64,000 nucleotides of DNA from NCBI GenBank assembly GCA_040877415.1, contig JBBDNV010000088.1:1-64000 (forward strand). Reading direction: 5' to 3'. Shown here piece by piece: positions 7,144 through 16,174 of this stretch (position 1 is the first letter of the stretch; the number at the start of each line of letters is the position of its first letter). A program made the position numbers and the translations under genes. The DNA is from JBBDNV01 sp040877415 (GTDB lineage: Bacteria > Planctomycetota > Planctomycetia > Pirellulales > PALSA-1355). The notes beneath the pieces were generated by a model. The model saw only the letters and a list, made by a program, of their open reading frames with translations, did no database searches and was not told the origin of the DNA.

Positions 7144-9489
7144 TCAGCCGCCCATCGGCAGCGTGCCCCGCATTTGCATCGGTTCGGTAACGATCCACAC
7201 GCCGGCGGCAAACAACACAACGATCACCAGCCCCCAGGGCGCGAATGCCCTGACCGTTCGCCACGTCGAACAAGCGTCGCCGGCGGCGATGTGATAGGCC
7301 ACAAGGAGCGAAACCAACAGCCCGAAGTCGAGCGACAAGAGCTCGAATCTGACGATCCAGGGGGCCACGCCGGCGCAGCAGGCGCGCTGCCACTGGGGAT
7401 CGCCGAGCGCGGCCAGGCCAAAATCGAGCGACATCCGCTGCGTCACCGGAACGATGGTTGCGTAGCTGGTGAACAGATGGAAGCCATGATGCGCAAGCCA
7501 CATGCCGAATCCCAGCGGCACGAGCGCATAGACGTATCGCGTGGCAACGCGCCACGACGTGCCGGGCAGTTTCGCGCACAGGCGGCATAAACTGGCAGCC
7601 GCCCCAATCAACACGAGCGGCGCCACCACCAACGCGAGCCAGTAAAACAGGCTGATCACGACGATCAAGGGAGGATCGCCCAATCGCGCTACAAGCGCGT
7701 CCTGCCACTCGACTACCGGCGCGATCATCCCCGCGGCATTGGCAAACGCGCCGAATACCAACACGAGCACCAGCACGGCCACGTCGCCCCGCCGGCTGAG
7801 ACGACCCAATCCGGAGCGAAAGGCCGCCACGTCCGACAGGCCTTTCGCGCCCAGGGTCGCGAAAACCCCGACGTTTTCGTGCGGGCAGGCCCGGACGCAA
7901 TCGAGGCAAAACGTGCAATCGAGGTTGCCCCGCTTGAGCGGCTGAAACAGGTCCATGCCGCAACCGGCCACGGCGGCCGAGCCGCGAATGCACTCCTTGG
8001 TCTGGCAGCCGGCACAAACGGCCGGCTCGCGCACTTTCACTTCCAGCGGCGAAACGAGCGACTGCACGAAGTTGAATTGTCCGATGGGGCAGACGTACTT
8101 GCAAAACGACGAGCCGCGGAACAGAACGTCGACGACAAACGCCGCCGCGAAATACGCGATCGCGATCCAGGCGGAGAGCCACGGGCTGTCCCACAGCGCC
8201 AGCGCCTCGTAACTCCACAGAAACAGCGCCAAAAGAGCGACGGCCAGCCATTTGTTTTGCAGCCAGCGGGGCCAGGCGCGCCCGGCCGGAAACCAGCGCG
8301 CCGCCAGTTTGCGCGGCAGCGTGAAGGGGCACGCCATGCAAAAGAAATTGCCGCCCACGAGCAGCCCGAGAACAACCAGCCCGCGCCAGTGAATCCACGG
8401 CGCGACTCCGGCCAGATTCGCCGGTCCCATGTTGGGCCCGAACAAGCCGTCGAGAATCACAAGCGCCGCCAGCGCGAGCATGACGAGTTGCAGCGCCGGC
8501 CGGGTCGTCGGCCGCCTGAGCAGTCGTCCCATGAGCGGAACTTCGAGCAAGTCCCACCGGATGTTGTTTCGCCTCCGCGGGGATGCCGGCATCGAGCGCG
8601 GGCACCCTGACGCAGCGGGGGCAATGACCGGCAACGAAATGGCCGGCAGTTCCGCTTTCCGCGGGGCTGCCTGCTGTGAGCCGTACAGCATTTTGAGTCC
8701 GATCCAAAACATCGGCACGAGAAACGCGATCGAGCCGGGCACCCACATCAGCACGCCGGCCGCGTTCTGATCTTCCAGCGCCGACCATCCGCCGATCCGC
8801 GGCACTTCGGTGTAGTGGGTATAAATGGGGCGGGCCGCAAACGTCAGCCAGGCCGAAAGAACCGTCATTTGCACGTCGGCCAAAAAGAGGTAAGGCAGCA
8901 CGATCCACCGCGACCATCGCGGCCGGCTCGGATAAGGGCTGATCACCGGGTACCAGAACAACAGCCCGGCGCCGATCAAGCAGGCGTGCTGCGCGACGTG
9001 CCACGTCCCGTAATCGAGCGCCAGCCCATACCCGCCGGGCGTGTGCCAAAACCAGATCACCGCCACGAACACCGGCCAGGCCGCCACGGGATGCGTGAGC
9101 CCGGCGAATGTCTCGCGCGCCAGGGGCGACCGCAGCCAGGGAGCCATCCAGGTCGTGCGCACCGCCTTCGGCAGCCCGCGCAGCATCGGCAAAAACGGCG
9201 CGCCGAGCCAAACGAAGGGCGGCGCCAGCATCAACAAGAGCAGGTGCTGGAGCATATGCACTTGCAAAAGCAGTCCGGCAAACGATTCGATCGGCGAGGC
9301 CAGCGCCAGAAAAACGGCGGCCAGCCCGAGCAGGAACCACGCGAGACGCCCGACGCCCCAACGCGCCGGATCGTGGCGATTGAGCCCGCGCCAACCGCGG
9401 GCGTAGATGACCGCGGACACGAGCAGTGCGGCCCACAGCCAGGGGTCGTAGGGCCAGGATCGCAAAAAGGCATCGAAGAGGGGATTCAT
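7144..9489 (-). CDS. CtaG (caa3 oxidase assembly) fused to membrane [4Fe-4S] ferredoxin
   Basis: The 781-residue multi-pass membrane protein is a fusion. Residues ~1-275 match CtaG/Caa3-type assembly factors: about seven helices with the conserved histidine-rich HMLQHLLLL and WHVAQH segments. Residues ~340-781 resemble NapH/CcoG/NosR-type membrane ferredoxins. They carry a CMACP motif, CKYVCP (Cys463/Cys467), CAGC..C (492, 495, 499) and a bacterial ferredoxin set CTFCLDCVRACP (525, 528, 531, 535), followed by further helices. The start at 9489 lies 3 nt after the stop of the cytochrome b gene, so translation is probably coupled. CtaG delivers copper to the CuB site; CcoG-like ferredoxins have been linked to copper reduction during oxidase assembly. 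One chain carrying both would suit copper reduction and insertion. That joint function is inferred. Confidence 0.85.
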   Translation of the reverse strand: MNPLFDAFLRSWPYDPWLWAALLVSAVIYARGWRGLNRHDPARWGVGRLAWFLLGLAAVFLALASPIESFAGLLLQVHMLQHLLLLMLAPPFVWLGAPFLPMLRGLPKAVRTTWMAPWLRSPLARETFAGLTHPVAAWPVFVAVIWFWHTPGGYGLALDYGTWHVAQHACLIGAGLLFWYPVISPYPSRPRWSRWIVLPYLFLADVQMTVLSAWLTFAARPIYTHYTEVPRIGGWSALEDQNAAGVLMWVPGSIAFLVPMFWIGLKMLYGSQQAAPRKAELPAISLPVIAPAASGCPRSMPASPRRRNNIRWDLLEVPLMGRLLRRPTTRPALQLVMLALAALVILDGLFGPNMGPANLAGVAPWIHWRGLVVLGLLVGGNFFCMACPFTLPRKLAARWFPAGRAWPRWLQNKWLAVALLALFLWSYEALALWDSPWLSAWIAIAYFAAAFVVDVLFRGSSFCKYVCPIGQFNFVQSLVSPLEVKVREPAVCAGCQTKECIRGSAAVAGCGMDLFQPLKRGNLDCTFCLDCVRACPHENVGVFATLGAKGLSDVAAFRSGLGRLSRRGDVAVLVLVLVFGAFANAAGMIAPVVEWQDALVARLGDPPLIVVISLFYWLALVVAPLVLIGAAASLCRLCAKLPGTSWRVATRYVYALVPLGFGMWLAHHGFHLFTSYATIVPVTQRMSLDFGLAALGDPQWQRACCAGVAPWIVRFELLSLDFGLLVSLLVAYHIAAGDACSTWRTVRAFAPWGLVIVVLFAAGVWIVTEPMQMRGTLPMGG

Positions 9490-9492
9490 GGC

Positions 9493-11034
9493 TCATCGCG
9501 CCTGTGTGTCGGCCGGGCCGGATTTCGCCGGCTTTGAATCAGCCGGAAGGGACTTCGCCGGCTCGCCCAGCGAAACGGCCGGCGTGGCCCAGCCGGCGGG
9601 CGGCTGACCAGCGGGTCGCAAACTGACCAGGAAATCGACGAGGATCGTCAATTCGGCCGGGGTCATTTGCTTGCCGTAGGCCGGCATCAGGCCGCCGCCC
9701 GGCGTGCCGTTGCTTACCTGGTCGATCAGTTGGTCGCGCGCAAGGCGCGTGCCGACGGTTGTCAGGTCGGGCCCGCGCCGCCCGCCGACGCCCTCCAACG
9801 CATGACAGTTGCGGCAGTTTTTGTATTGAAAGACGGCCGCGCCCACCAACTGGCTCACGTTGCTGTGCTCGACCATGTTTACGGGAATGGGGTCACTGGT
9901 CCAGGCGTCCATCTTGGGCGACCAGGGAGCGGTTGCCCCCAAGTACGTGAGCACGCCCAGCGTCGTGTACACTACGATCACGGTCAAAACGGCGACCGGG
10001 CGCCGGCTGGGTGCCCGCTCGCCGCGATTGCTCACTAGCGGCACCAACAGCAGAACGACGACGACGACCAGCGGAAAGACGAGCATGATAAAGGTTTCGG
10101 CGTTGTGCGGACTGAGCGCGAGCAGGGCAAACAGCCACAAGAAGGGCCACTCGGGCCGCGGATTGGCGCCCCCCATCGTCGGATCGGGCGGATCGCCGGG
10201 ACCCTTGGGACCGACGATCGCCGCGATTGCCACCACGACGATCGTGGCGAATGCCGAGAACAGAATGTCCTTGAGCATCGCTTCGCCCACGAACGGCACG
10301 CCGTCCTTGAGCTCACGCTCGTACTGGGCGTCGTACGTGCGGGGATCGACCGTCTCGCCGGGCCGCGGCGGCGCACTGACGCCGCACTTCAACACCAGCC
10401 ACAGGTGAACCGCCAAAAACCCAACGAGCGCGCCGGGAATGACGAACACGTGCAGCGTGAAGAACCGGGAAAGCGATGCGCCGCCGATGATGTCGCCGCC
10501 CAAAACCATGTGCACCATGTCGGGTCCAACCAGCGGCACGCGTCCGGCCATCGAACCGCCGACGGCCAGCCCCCAGTAGGCATCGGGGTCCCAGCGCAAT
10601 ATCTGTCCGCTGAAGAACATGCCCAACACGCACAAGAGCAGAAACACGCCCACGATCCAGGTCAGCTCCCGGGGATACTTGTAGGCGCCCTGGAGAAACA
10701 CCTGCGTGATGTGGATCAAGACCATCACGACCATGCCCGAGCCGGCGTAATAGTGCAGGGCGCGCAAAAACCAGCCGAACGGCTGCTCGTAATCCAGGTA
10801 CAGCAGGCTTTCGTAGGCTTTGTCGGCGGCCGGCACATAGACCATGGCCAGAGCGATGCCGGTGAGAATCTGGATCATGAAAAACGTGAGCGACGCGCTG
10901 CCGAAGACGTACCACCAGCCCATCGGTCCGGCGATCGCGCGGGGAACCGGATGGCGCATCAAGGGCAGCAGCGTCTCGCTGATGGCGAGCCGCTGGTCGA
11001 ACCACGCGCCGATCGCTTTGAGACGTTCCTTCAT
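9493..11034 (-). CDS. cytochrome b of bc complex fused to C-terminal cytochrome c
   Basis: The product has 513 residues. The N-terminal ~330 form a cytochrome b/b6 core: ALHYYAGSGMVVMVLIH and FFTLHVFVIPG supply the heme-ligand histidine pairs, and a PEWPF segment corresponds to the PEWY quinol-site loop. A C-terminal domain carries one heme-c motif CRNCH (Cys407, Cys410, His411). The ATG at 11034 overlaps the Rieske stop by ATGA. The ~80 extra upstream codons belong to a shadow of the Rieske gene. It should oxidise quinol and pass electrons, with the Rieske protein and its own heme c, toward the caa3 oxidase encoded upstream. A Pro/Ala/Lys-rich tail of ~40 residues follows the heme domain. 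Confidence 0.93.
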   Translation of the reverse strand: MKERLKAIGAWFDQRLAISETLLPLMRHPVPRAIAGPMGWWYVFGSASLTFFMIQILTGIALAMVYVPAADKAYESLLYLDYEQPFGWFLRALHYYAGSGMVVMVLIHITQVFLQGAYKYPRELTWIVGVFLLLCVLGMFFSGQILRWDPDAYWGLAVGGSMAGRVPLVGPDMVHMVLGGDIIGGASLSRFFTLHVFVIPGALVGFLAVHLWLVLKCGVSAPPRPGETVDPRTYDAQYERELKDGVPFVGEAMLKDILFSAFATIVVVAIAAIVGPKGPGDPPDPTMGGANPRPEWPFLWLFALLALSPHNAETFIMLVFPLVVVVVLLLVPLVSNRGERAPSRRPVAVLTVIVVYTTLGVLTYLGATAPWSPKMDAWTSDPIPVNMVEHSNVSQLVGAAVFQYKNCRNCHALEGVGGRRGPDLTTVGTRLARDQLIDQVSNGTPGGGLMPAYGKQMTPAELTILVDFLVSLRPAGQPPAGWATPAVSLGEPAKSLPADSKPAKSGPADTQAR

Positions 11035-11591
11035 GCTTGACGACCCTTGCTCGTGCTCAAACGGGTTGCCAGCGTGTCGTGCAAGGACGGATAGTGAGGC
11101 GCCTGGATTTCGAGCTTTCCGCTCCGCACGCGCCACGCGCAGTGGAATAGCCCACGCGGCGGCGGGCCGCTGGCGCGCTCGCCGTTGGCGTAGTAAACGC
11201 CGCCGTGGCACGGGCAGAGGAACAAGCCCGACTGCGGGAACCACGACACCGGACAGCCCAAATGGGCGCAATTGACGGCCAGCACCAGGAACTGGTCGCG
11301 CTGGTCGTCGTCCTTACCCTCGTATCGAACGAAGACGTCGGTCATCGCGGTGATGCCGTCCCACGGCTGCTTGAGTGGATTGTCAAACGTCGCGGTTTGC
11401 GTCCGTCCGAGCCCAAAACTCTCGACCGGTCCCAGGTCGACCCAATACACCTTGCGTTTGCGAATGCCGAAGACGAAGCCGACGAAAGGCACGCCGACCA
11501 GCGCAGCCGCCACGGCGCCGAGAATGCCGGAAAGAAGGCGGAGAAACGTGCGCCTGGGGGGCCGCGGATTCGTAGGCGTAAGCTGGCTCAT
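11031..11591 (-). CDS. Rieske [2Fe-2S] iron-sulfur protein
   Basis: The product has 186 residues. A single N-terminal helix lies next to an Arg-Arg pair (PRRTFLRLL), consistent with a Tat-type anchor. A Rieske domain with CAHLGC and CPCHGGVY provides the two Cys and two His ligands and the disulfide cysteines. The ATG at 11591 has GAGGTG 7 nt upstream and is preferred over a GTG at 11600. The stop overlaps the cytochrome b start (ATGA), so the two subunits are translationally coupled. It is the high-potential electron carrier of the bc complex. Confidence 0.94.
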   Translation of the reverse strand: MSQLTPTNPRPPRRTFLRLLSGILGAVAAALVGVPFVGFVFGIRKRKVYWVDLGPVESFGLGRTQTATFDNPLKQPWDGITAMTDVFVRYEGKDDDQRDQFLVLAVNCAHLGCPVSWFPQSGLFLCPCHGGVYYANGERASGPPPRGLFHCAWRVRSGKLEIQAPHYPSLHDTLATRLSTSKGRQA

Positions 11592-11609
11592 GGCGATCAC
11601 CTCATTCGG

Positions 11610-12377
11610 TCAATTAGCCGCGTGATTAACGGGTCTTGCGCCCGCGATCCCGCCCGGGAGTTCCTGTTTTCTCCAACTCGACAACAGTGCGACCAGGTCG
11701 GCGATCTCGCCGGACGACAGGGGCTGAAAAGCGTCCCCGCGGCCGACGTCGTCGGCGAAATTGGGCATGCCCAAATCGTGCCGGCCGGTGATCACGATCC
11801 GCCGCAGTGCCTGATCGCTCACGAGGGTCAAGAGCGCCGGGTTGTTGATTCTGCCGGGCGATTCTTCCGGGCCCGATCCTTCGCCGTCCGCGCCGTGACA
11901 ATCGGCGCACGCGCGGGCAAAAACTTTGGCGCCGCGCTCGGCGTCGGCCTCGGCAGCAGGTTTGGACGCCACCGTGTACGGGGGCAATGTCGCCGCGGGC
12001 AGCTTGTCCGACTTCCAATGCTGCTTGAGCCCAAGGGCGATGATCTCGATCTGCCGGTCGGTCAGCCTGCCCTGGTGTTGGCGGGCAAAGGCCGGCATGG
12101 GCGTGCCCGGTCGGCCGTCGGTGATCACGCGCACGAGCTCTTCATCGGGCACGATGGCCAGGAAAATCGGATCGTTCAAGGGCGGCGCCGGTCCCAGCGT
12201 GCCGTTGGCTCCGTGGCAGCCCGAGCAGTTTTGCTTGTACAGGAATTCGAAGTTCGTAATTTGCGCCGGCGTGCGCGGCCGGTCGGCCGGATCGGGCTTG
12301 CCCGGCGGGACGTAGTCGCATCCGGCGGCCGCGAGACAGAGTCCAAACACTAGGGCGAAGCGCCAGCGAGGGTGCAC
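11610..12377 (-). CDS. diheme cytochrome c lipoprotein
   Basis: The 255-residue product starts at a GTG (12377). It has a short signal peptide ending in a lipobox LAAAGC (Cys20) and two cytochrome c domains, CSGCH (51-55) and CADCH (157-161), each with downstream Met-containing segments. A reading frame extending to 12572 exists, but its extra codons translate the 'SPKRQRG' palindrome and lack a ribosome-binding site. The GTG is preceded by GGGGGCG about 7 nt away. It is probably the mobile or tethered carrier between the bc complex and the caa3 oxidase. Oddity: codons 2-8 and the start signals lie inside the inverted repeat at 12356-12415. Confidence 0.9.
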   Translation of the reverse strand: MHPRWRFALVFGLCLAAAGCDYVPPGKPDPADRPRTPAQITNFEFLYKQNCSGCHGANGTLGPAPPLNDPIFLAIVPDEELVRVITDGRPGTPMPAFARQHQGRLTDRQIEIIALGLKQHWKSDKLPAATLPPYTVASKPAAEADAERGAKVFARACADCHGADGEGSGPEESPGRINNPALLTLVSDQALRRIVITGRHDLGMPNFADDVGRGDAFQPLSSGEIADLVALLSSWRKQELPGGIAGARPVNHAAN

Positions 12378-12415
12378 GTCAAACGCCCCCGAATTTTCCC
12401 CTCGCTGGCGCTTCG
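12356..12415. repeat. 'SPKRQRG'-type palindromic element enclosing a start codon
   Basis: Two perfect 17-bp arms (12356-12372 and 12399-12415, CGAAGCGCCAGCGAGGG and its complement) enclose a 26-nt loop. In one frame the arm encodes SPKRQRG, a hallmark of a dispersed planctomycete intergenic repeat; that statement is from general knowledge of those genomes. Here the mRNA-sense loop carries the Shine-Dalgarno-like GGGGGCG and the GTG start of the diheme cytochrome gene. The 3' arm encodes part of its signal peptide. Confidence 0.8.
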
Positions 12416-12450
12416 GGCTGGTAGGATTGCGCGTCACGGCCAACACTCCG

Positions 12451-13752
12451 TTATTGCGTGCCTTGCGGGCGGCCTGCCTCGGGCCCGCGGCCGGCGGGCG
12501 CAACGTAAACTTGCTCGGAGCCCACGACGACGATCGCGGCCACCAATCCAAAGACGAATTGCGACACGACAAACCACGGCCAGTCGACCAGCTCCTGCAA
12601 CACCGGATTGACCACGCCCATCAGGGCGTAGCTCGTCGCCGTCCAAAAAAGCGGCATCAACAGCGCGCCCCAGGCGAACGGCCCGGGGATCGACGGCAGC
12701 CGCATCAACAGCAAACCGTAGATCAGCCCAAACCCCAGCGACAGCGCGGCGTGCACGGCGCAGGCGGCCGCCAGCCAATTGGCGTTGTACGTCTCGAGCG
12801 CCGCGACCGACACTTCGCCCGTTTGCGGGATGATCAGGACTGCCAACAAATTGACCGGGTACCAGATGCCGTGACCCGACAGGTATCCCCACGCGAGCGC
12901 GGGCCCGGTCATCAGCGCCCCGCCGATCACGCCGCCTGTCAATCCGGCCACGACCGGTTTCTCCGGATCGAATCGCATCACGACGAACGCCGCCACAACG
13001 CCGAACACGAATTGCGAAGCGATGAACCACGGCCAGTCGACGCGCTGGCGCACCTCGGGATTGACCACACTGGCCGCGAGAAAGCTGACGGCGGTCCAGA
13101 ACAGCGGCATCAGCACGGCTCCCCAGGCCAGCGGCCGGGCGATCGGGGGCAGCGTCGGCAACAGCACGCCGTACAAAAGGCCGAACGTGAGCGTGACGGT
13201 CACGTGGATGGCCAGTCCGATTGCCAGCAACGTCGGGTAAAACTGCGACAGCTCGCCGAGATTCATGCGGTCGACGCCCGGCAGCACCAATCCGGCCAGC
13301 AGGTTGATCGGCAGCCAGATGCCGTGCTGGCTGATGAGGCCATAGGCCATGGCCGGCAGCGGCATCACGATTCCGCCCGCGATCCCACCCTTGATGCCGG
13401 CGGAGATGGGATGCACCTTCTGCGGCAACCGCAGCCGATAGCCGGGCATGCCGCGGCGCAATTGGTCGACCGTGCCGATGGCCGGCTTAATGGGCAAGGC
13501 GCGGCGCGACGGGTCGACGAGCTCCAGGGCCGCATGTCCGCGTCCCGGGAGCAAATGGCCGATCCAAGCTCCCAGTCCGGCGACGGCAATCACGGCTCCC
13601 ACGATCAGAAAGGTGACGCTGGTGGCCCAGCCGGCCGCCGCGAGCGCAATCCCCAGCGCCAGCACCAGCGGCGCCGCCGTGGACCGCGGCATGTCGACCG
13701 CGGCCCCTTCGTGCGGTTTGGGGCTCTGCGATGTCGGCGGCTCTTCGGCCAT
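12451..13752 (-). CDS. internally duplicated multi-pass membrane protein of the bc-caa3 operon
   Basis: The product has 433 residues and many hydrophobic helices. Two N-terminal helices (residues ~28-75) recall small oxidase subunits. After them come two homologous halves of ~155 residues. Each contains GIWxPxNLLA, LxFGLxYG, a WGAxLMPLFWTA segment, VVNP and a VDWPWFxxSQFVFG signature. I do not recognise a named family. Its place between subunit III and the cytochrome c lipoprotein suggests an accessory or structural subunit of the bc-caa3 assembly. No metal-ligand cysteine or heme motif is visible. The 73-bp gap to the next gene holds part of the palindromic repeat. Confidence 0.85.
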   Translation of the reverse strand: MAEEPPTSQSPKPHEGAAVDMPRSTAAPLVLALGIALAAAGWATSVTFLIVGAVIAVAGLGAWIGHLLPGRGHAALELVDPSRRALPIKPAIGTVDQLRRGMPGYRLRLPQKVHPISAGIKGGIAGGIVMPLPAMAYGLISQHGIWLPINLLAGLVLPGVDRMNLGELSQFYPTLLAIGLAIHVTVTLTFGLLYGVLLPTLPPIARPLAWGAVLMPLFWTAVSFLAASVVNPEVRQRVDWPWFIASQFVFGVVAAFVVMRFDPEKPVVAGLTGGVIGGALMTGPALAWGYLSGHGIWYPVNLLAVLIIPQTGEVSVAALETYNANWLAAACAVHAALSLGFGLIYGLLLMRLPSIPGPFAWGALLMPLFWTATSYALMGVVNPVLQELVDWPWFVVSQFVFGLVAAIVVVGSEQVYVAPAGRGPEAGRPQGTQ

Positions 13753-13779
13753 GACTCAAAACTCTCTTCAACTACACCG

Positions 13780-14385
13780 CTACAAATACACCACCGTGAA
13801 GACGACGATCCATACTCCGTCCACGAAATGCCAATACCAGGAGACCAGGTGTGCCGCCATGCCGTGAGCGCCCGTGATTTGCCGCGAAAGGGCCAAACCG
13901 AGCACGATGAGCATCGTGGTCACGCCGACCGTGACGTGCAGGGCGTGGAAGCCGACCAGCGTGTAAAAGGTCGTGCCGAACAGGTTGCGGCTGATCGTCA
14001 GATGATCGTCCACGACGAGGCCGTACCACTCGTAGCCCGTGCCGGCCAGAAACGCGATACCCAAGGCAATCGTGGCCGCCCACCACAGGCAGAACGACGA
14101 TTGCACCTGGCGCACCAGCGCCCGCGTGGCCAGATGGACCGTCAGGCTGCTCGTGAGCAAACAGACCGTTGTGCCGATCACAAGCGGCAGCGATAGCGCT
14201 TCGGCCGGCGTGGGCCCGATGACGTCTTCGCCCTCGAACGTCACGTAGGCCACGATGAGCGTGCTGAAGAAGGCGACTTCGGAAACGAGGAAGCTCAGCA
14301 TGCCCCACTCGCCGGGACAGAGCGTGCGCTCGGGCCCGATTGCCGGGGGCAGGGGTATGTGCGTTGCTGGGGACTGAGAGCTCAA
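13780..14385 (-). CDS. ctaE: cytochrome c oxidase subunit III
   Basis: About 201 residues with five to six transmembrane helices and the subunit III hallmarks GYEWYGL, FGTTFYTLVGFHALHV and the C-terminal HLVSWYWHFVDGVW. A TTG at 14385 is taken as start because GAGGA lies 7 nt upstream. The alternative in-frame ATG at 14433 has no ribosome-binding site and would add an unstructured 16-residue extension. It lies between subunit I and the duplicated membrane protein in the oxidase operon. Subunit III stabilises the catalytic core. Confidence 0.92.
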   Translation of the reverse strand: MSSQSPATHIPLPPAIGPERTLCPGEWGMLSFLVSEVAFFSTLIVAYVTFEGEDVIGPTPAEALSLPLVIGTTVCLLTSSLTVHLATRALVRQVQSSFCLWWAATIALGIAFLAGTGYEWYGLVVDDHLTISRNLFGTTFYTLVGFHALHVTVGVTTMLIVLGLALSRQITGAHGMAAHLVSWYWHFVDGVWIVVFTVVYL

Positions 14386-14469
14386 AAAGTTGTCCTCACG
14401 TCGTGCGTATCCCCCGGCCGAGCCGGAGGCCATTCGTATTCGCGTCGTCGGCGGAGCCGGGGCCGGTTG

Positions 14470-16143
14470 TCATTCGTACTGCCAATCGGGGTCGTCCGGA
14501 TGCTTCAAATCCCACAGCGGCCGCCGGCTGTGGACCGTCGGGATGACTTCGAAGTTGTAGCTGGGCGGAGGCGACGTGGTGGACCATTCCAGCGTCCAGG
14601 CGTCCCACGGATCGTCCCCCGCCGGCTTGCCGTTGGACAGCGAAGCGACGACGTTGTAGACAAAGATCGCGTAGCTGGGCGCCTGGATGAATGCGCCGAG
14701 CGTGGACAACTGGTTCCAAATCTCCCAGGCCCGGTCAGGTTGATAGGTGAAGATGCGCCGCGGCATCCCCAGCATGCCCGAGAGGTGCATCGGGCCGAAC
14801 GTCAGCAGAAAGCCCAGGTAAAGCAGCCAGAATTGCCACCAGGCCAGCCGCTCGGAGAGCATGCGGCCGGTCACCTTGGGATACCAATAGTGAATGCCTG
14901 CAAAGACGCCGAACAGCGTGCCGCCGATGAGCACCCAGTGGAAATGGCCCACGACGAAGTACGTGTCCGAAAGCTGGAAGTCGAACGGCGCGACGGCCAG
15001 CATGATGCCCGTCAATCCGCCGATCAGGAACATCGACAGGAAGCCGACGGAGAACAGCATGGGCGAGGCGAACGAGATCCGGCCGCCGAACATCGTGGCC
15101 AGCCAGTTGAAGAATTTGATGCCGGTCGGAATCGACACCAGCAAGCTGGCCACGACGAAGTACAAATCGAGCGTGCGGCTCATGCCGACGCAGTACATGT
15201 GATGCGCCCAGACGCCGAGGCTGATCAAGGCGATAGCCATCGTCGCCGCGGCCATGAACTCATAGCCGAAAAGCACCTTGCGCGAAAAGACGGGGATCAC
15301 TTCCGAGACCATGCCGAAAACCGGCAGGATCAGGATGTAAACCTCCGGATGCCCGAAGAACCAGAACAGGTGCTGCCAGAAATAGGCCGAGCCGCCGTTC
15401 TGCACGTCGAAAAAGTGAGCGCCAAGCTGGCGATCGAACAGCACCATGATCAATCCGGCGGTGAGCGGCGGAATGGCCACCAAAAGTTGCACGCTCGTCC
15501 ACAGCATCGTCCAGGCGAAGAAGGGGATTTTGGTCATGGTCATGCCGGGGGCGCGCATGCCCAGGATCGTGGCGATAAAATTCACGCCGGCCGCGATCGA
15601 TCCGACGCCGCTAGTCACGAGACCCAAGGCCCAGAAATCGGTGGCCGCGCTTCGGGCAAACGTGGTCTCGGTCAAGGGGGCGTAGGCGAACCAGCCCATG
15701 GCCGGGGCCCCGCCGGTCGCGAAGCTGAAATAAACCAACAGCCCCCCGAACAGCGTCGTCCAGAAACCCAGGGCATTGAGCCGCGGAAAGGCCATGTCGC
15801 GCGCGCCGATCATGAGCGGCACCAGGTAATTGGCCATCCCGATCAAAATCGGCATGCCGACGAAAAACACCATCGTCGTGCCGTGCATCGTGAACAGCTG
15901 GTTAAACGTGTCGGGTCCGACCAGGTCGTTGTTCGGAACCACTAGCTGCAAGCGCATCAACAGGGCCTCGCAGCCGCCCACGACCAGAAAAAAGATGGCC
16001 ATCGCCACGTACATGATGCCGAGCTTCTTGTGATCGACCGTGGTCGTCCACTCGTGGAGCGCCGAGACGATAGCGGGCCTCCCGGCCGCCGATGCGCCGG
16101 CCGGCTCGCGCTGGAATCCGCCTCGCTCGTCAGCAACAGCCAT
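14470..16143 (-). CDS. ctaD: cytochrome c oxidase subunit I (heme-copper, A1-like)
   Basis: The product has 557 residues and twelve predicted helices. HGTTMVFF supplies a low-spin heme His. WFFGHPEVY supplies the CuB His, the D-channel Glu and the cross-linked Tyr, which places it in the A1 type. WAHHMY gives the remaining CuB His pair. The K-channel segment IPTGIKFFNW is present, and GHFHWVLIGG gives heme a3/low-spin His ligands. ATG 16143 is used; a TTG two codons upstream is unlikely. It reduces O2 to water and pumps protons. Context: 31 bp after subunit II. Confidence 0.97.
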   Translation of the reverse strand: MAVADERGGFQREPAGASAAGRPAIVSALHEWTTTVDHKKLGIMYVAMAIFFLVVGGCEALLMRLQLVVPNNDLVGPDTFNQLFTMHGTTMVFFVGMPILIGMANYLVPLMIGARDMAFPRLNALGFWTTLFGGLLVYFSFATGGAPAMGWFAYAPLTETTFARSAATDFWALGLVTSGVGSIAAGVNFIATILGMRAPGMTMTKIPFFAWTMLWTSVQLLVAIPPLTAGLIMVLFDRQLGAHFFDVQNGGSAYFWQHLFWFFGHPEVYILILPVFGMVSEVIPVFSRKVLFGYEFMAAATMAIALISLGVWAHHMYCVGMSRTLDLYFVVASLLVSIPTGIKFFNWLATMFGGRISFASPMLFSVGFLSMFLIGGLTGIMLAVAPFDFQLSDTYFVVGHFHWVLIGGTLFGVFAGIHYWYPKVTGRMLSERLAWWQFWLLYLGFLLTFGPMHLSGMLGMPRRIFTYQPDRAWEIWNQLSTLGAFIQAPSYAIFVYNVVASLSNGKPAGDDPWDAWTLEWSTTSPPPSYNFEVIPTVHSRRPLWDLKHPDDPDWQYE

Positions 16144-16174
16144 GCTCAAATCCCGCTTGCGCAGTTGTGCACGA

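Noticed and set aside
12378..12572. 65-codon N-terminal extension of the diheme cytochrome
   Set aside because: Translates the SPKRQRG repeat and the end of the neighbouring gene; no ribosome-binding site, and it would bury the lipoprotein signal.
14359..15945. 528-codon plus-strand open frame
   Set aside because: Antisense shadow of cytochrome oxidase subunit I.
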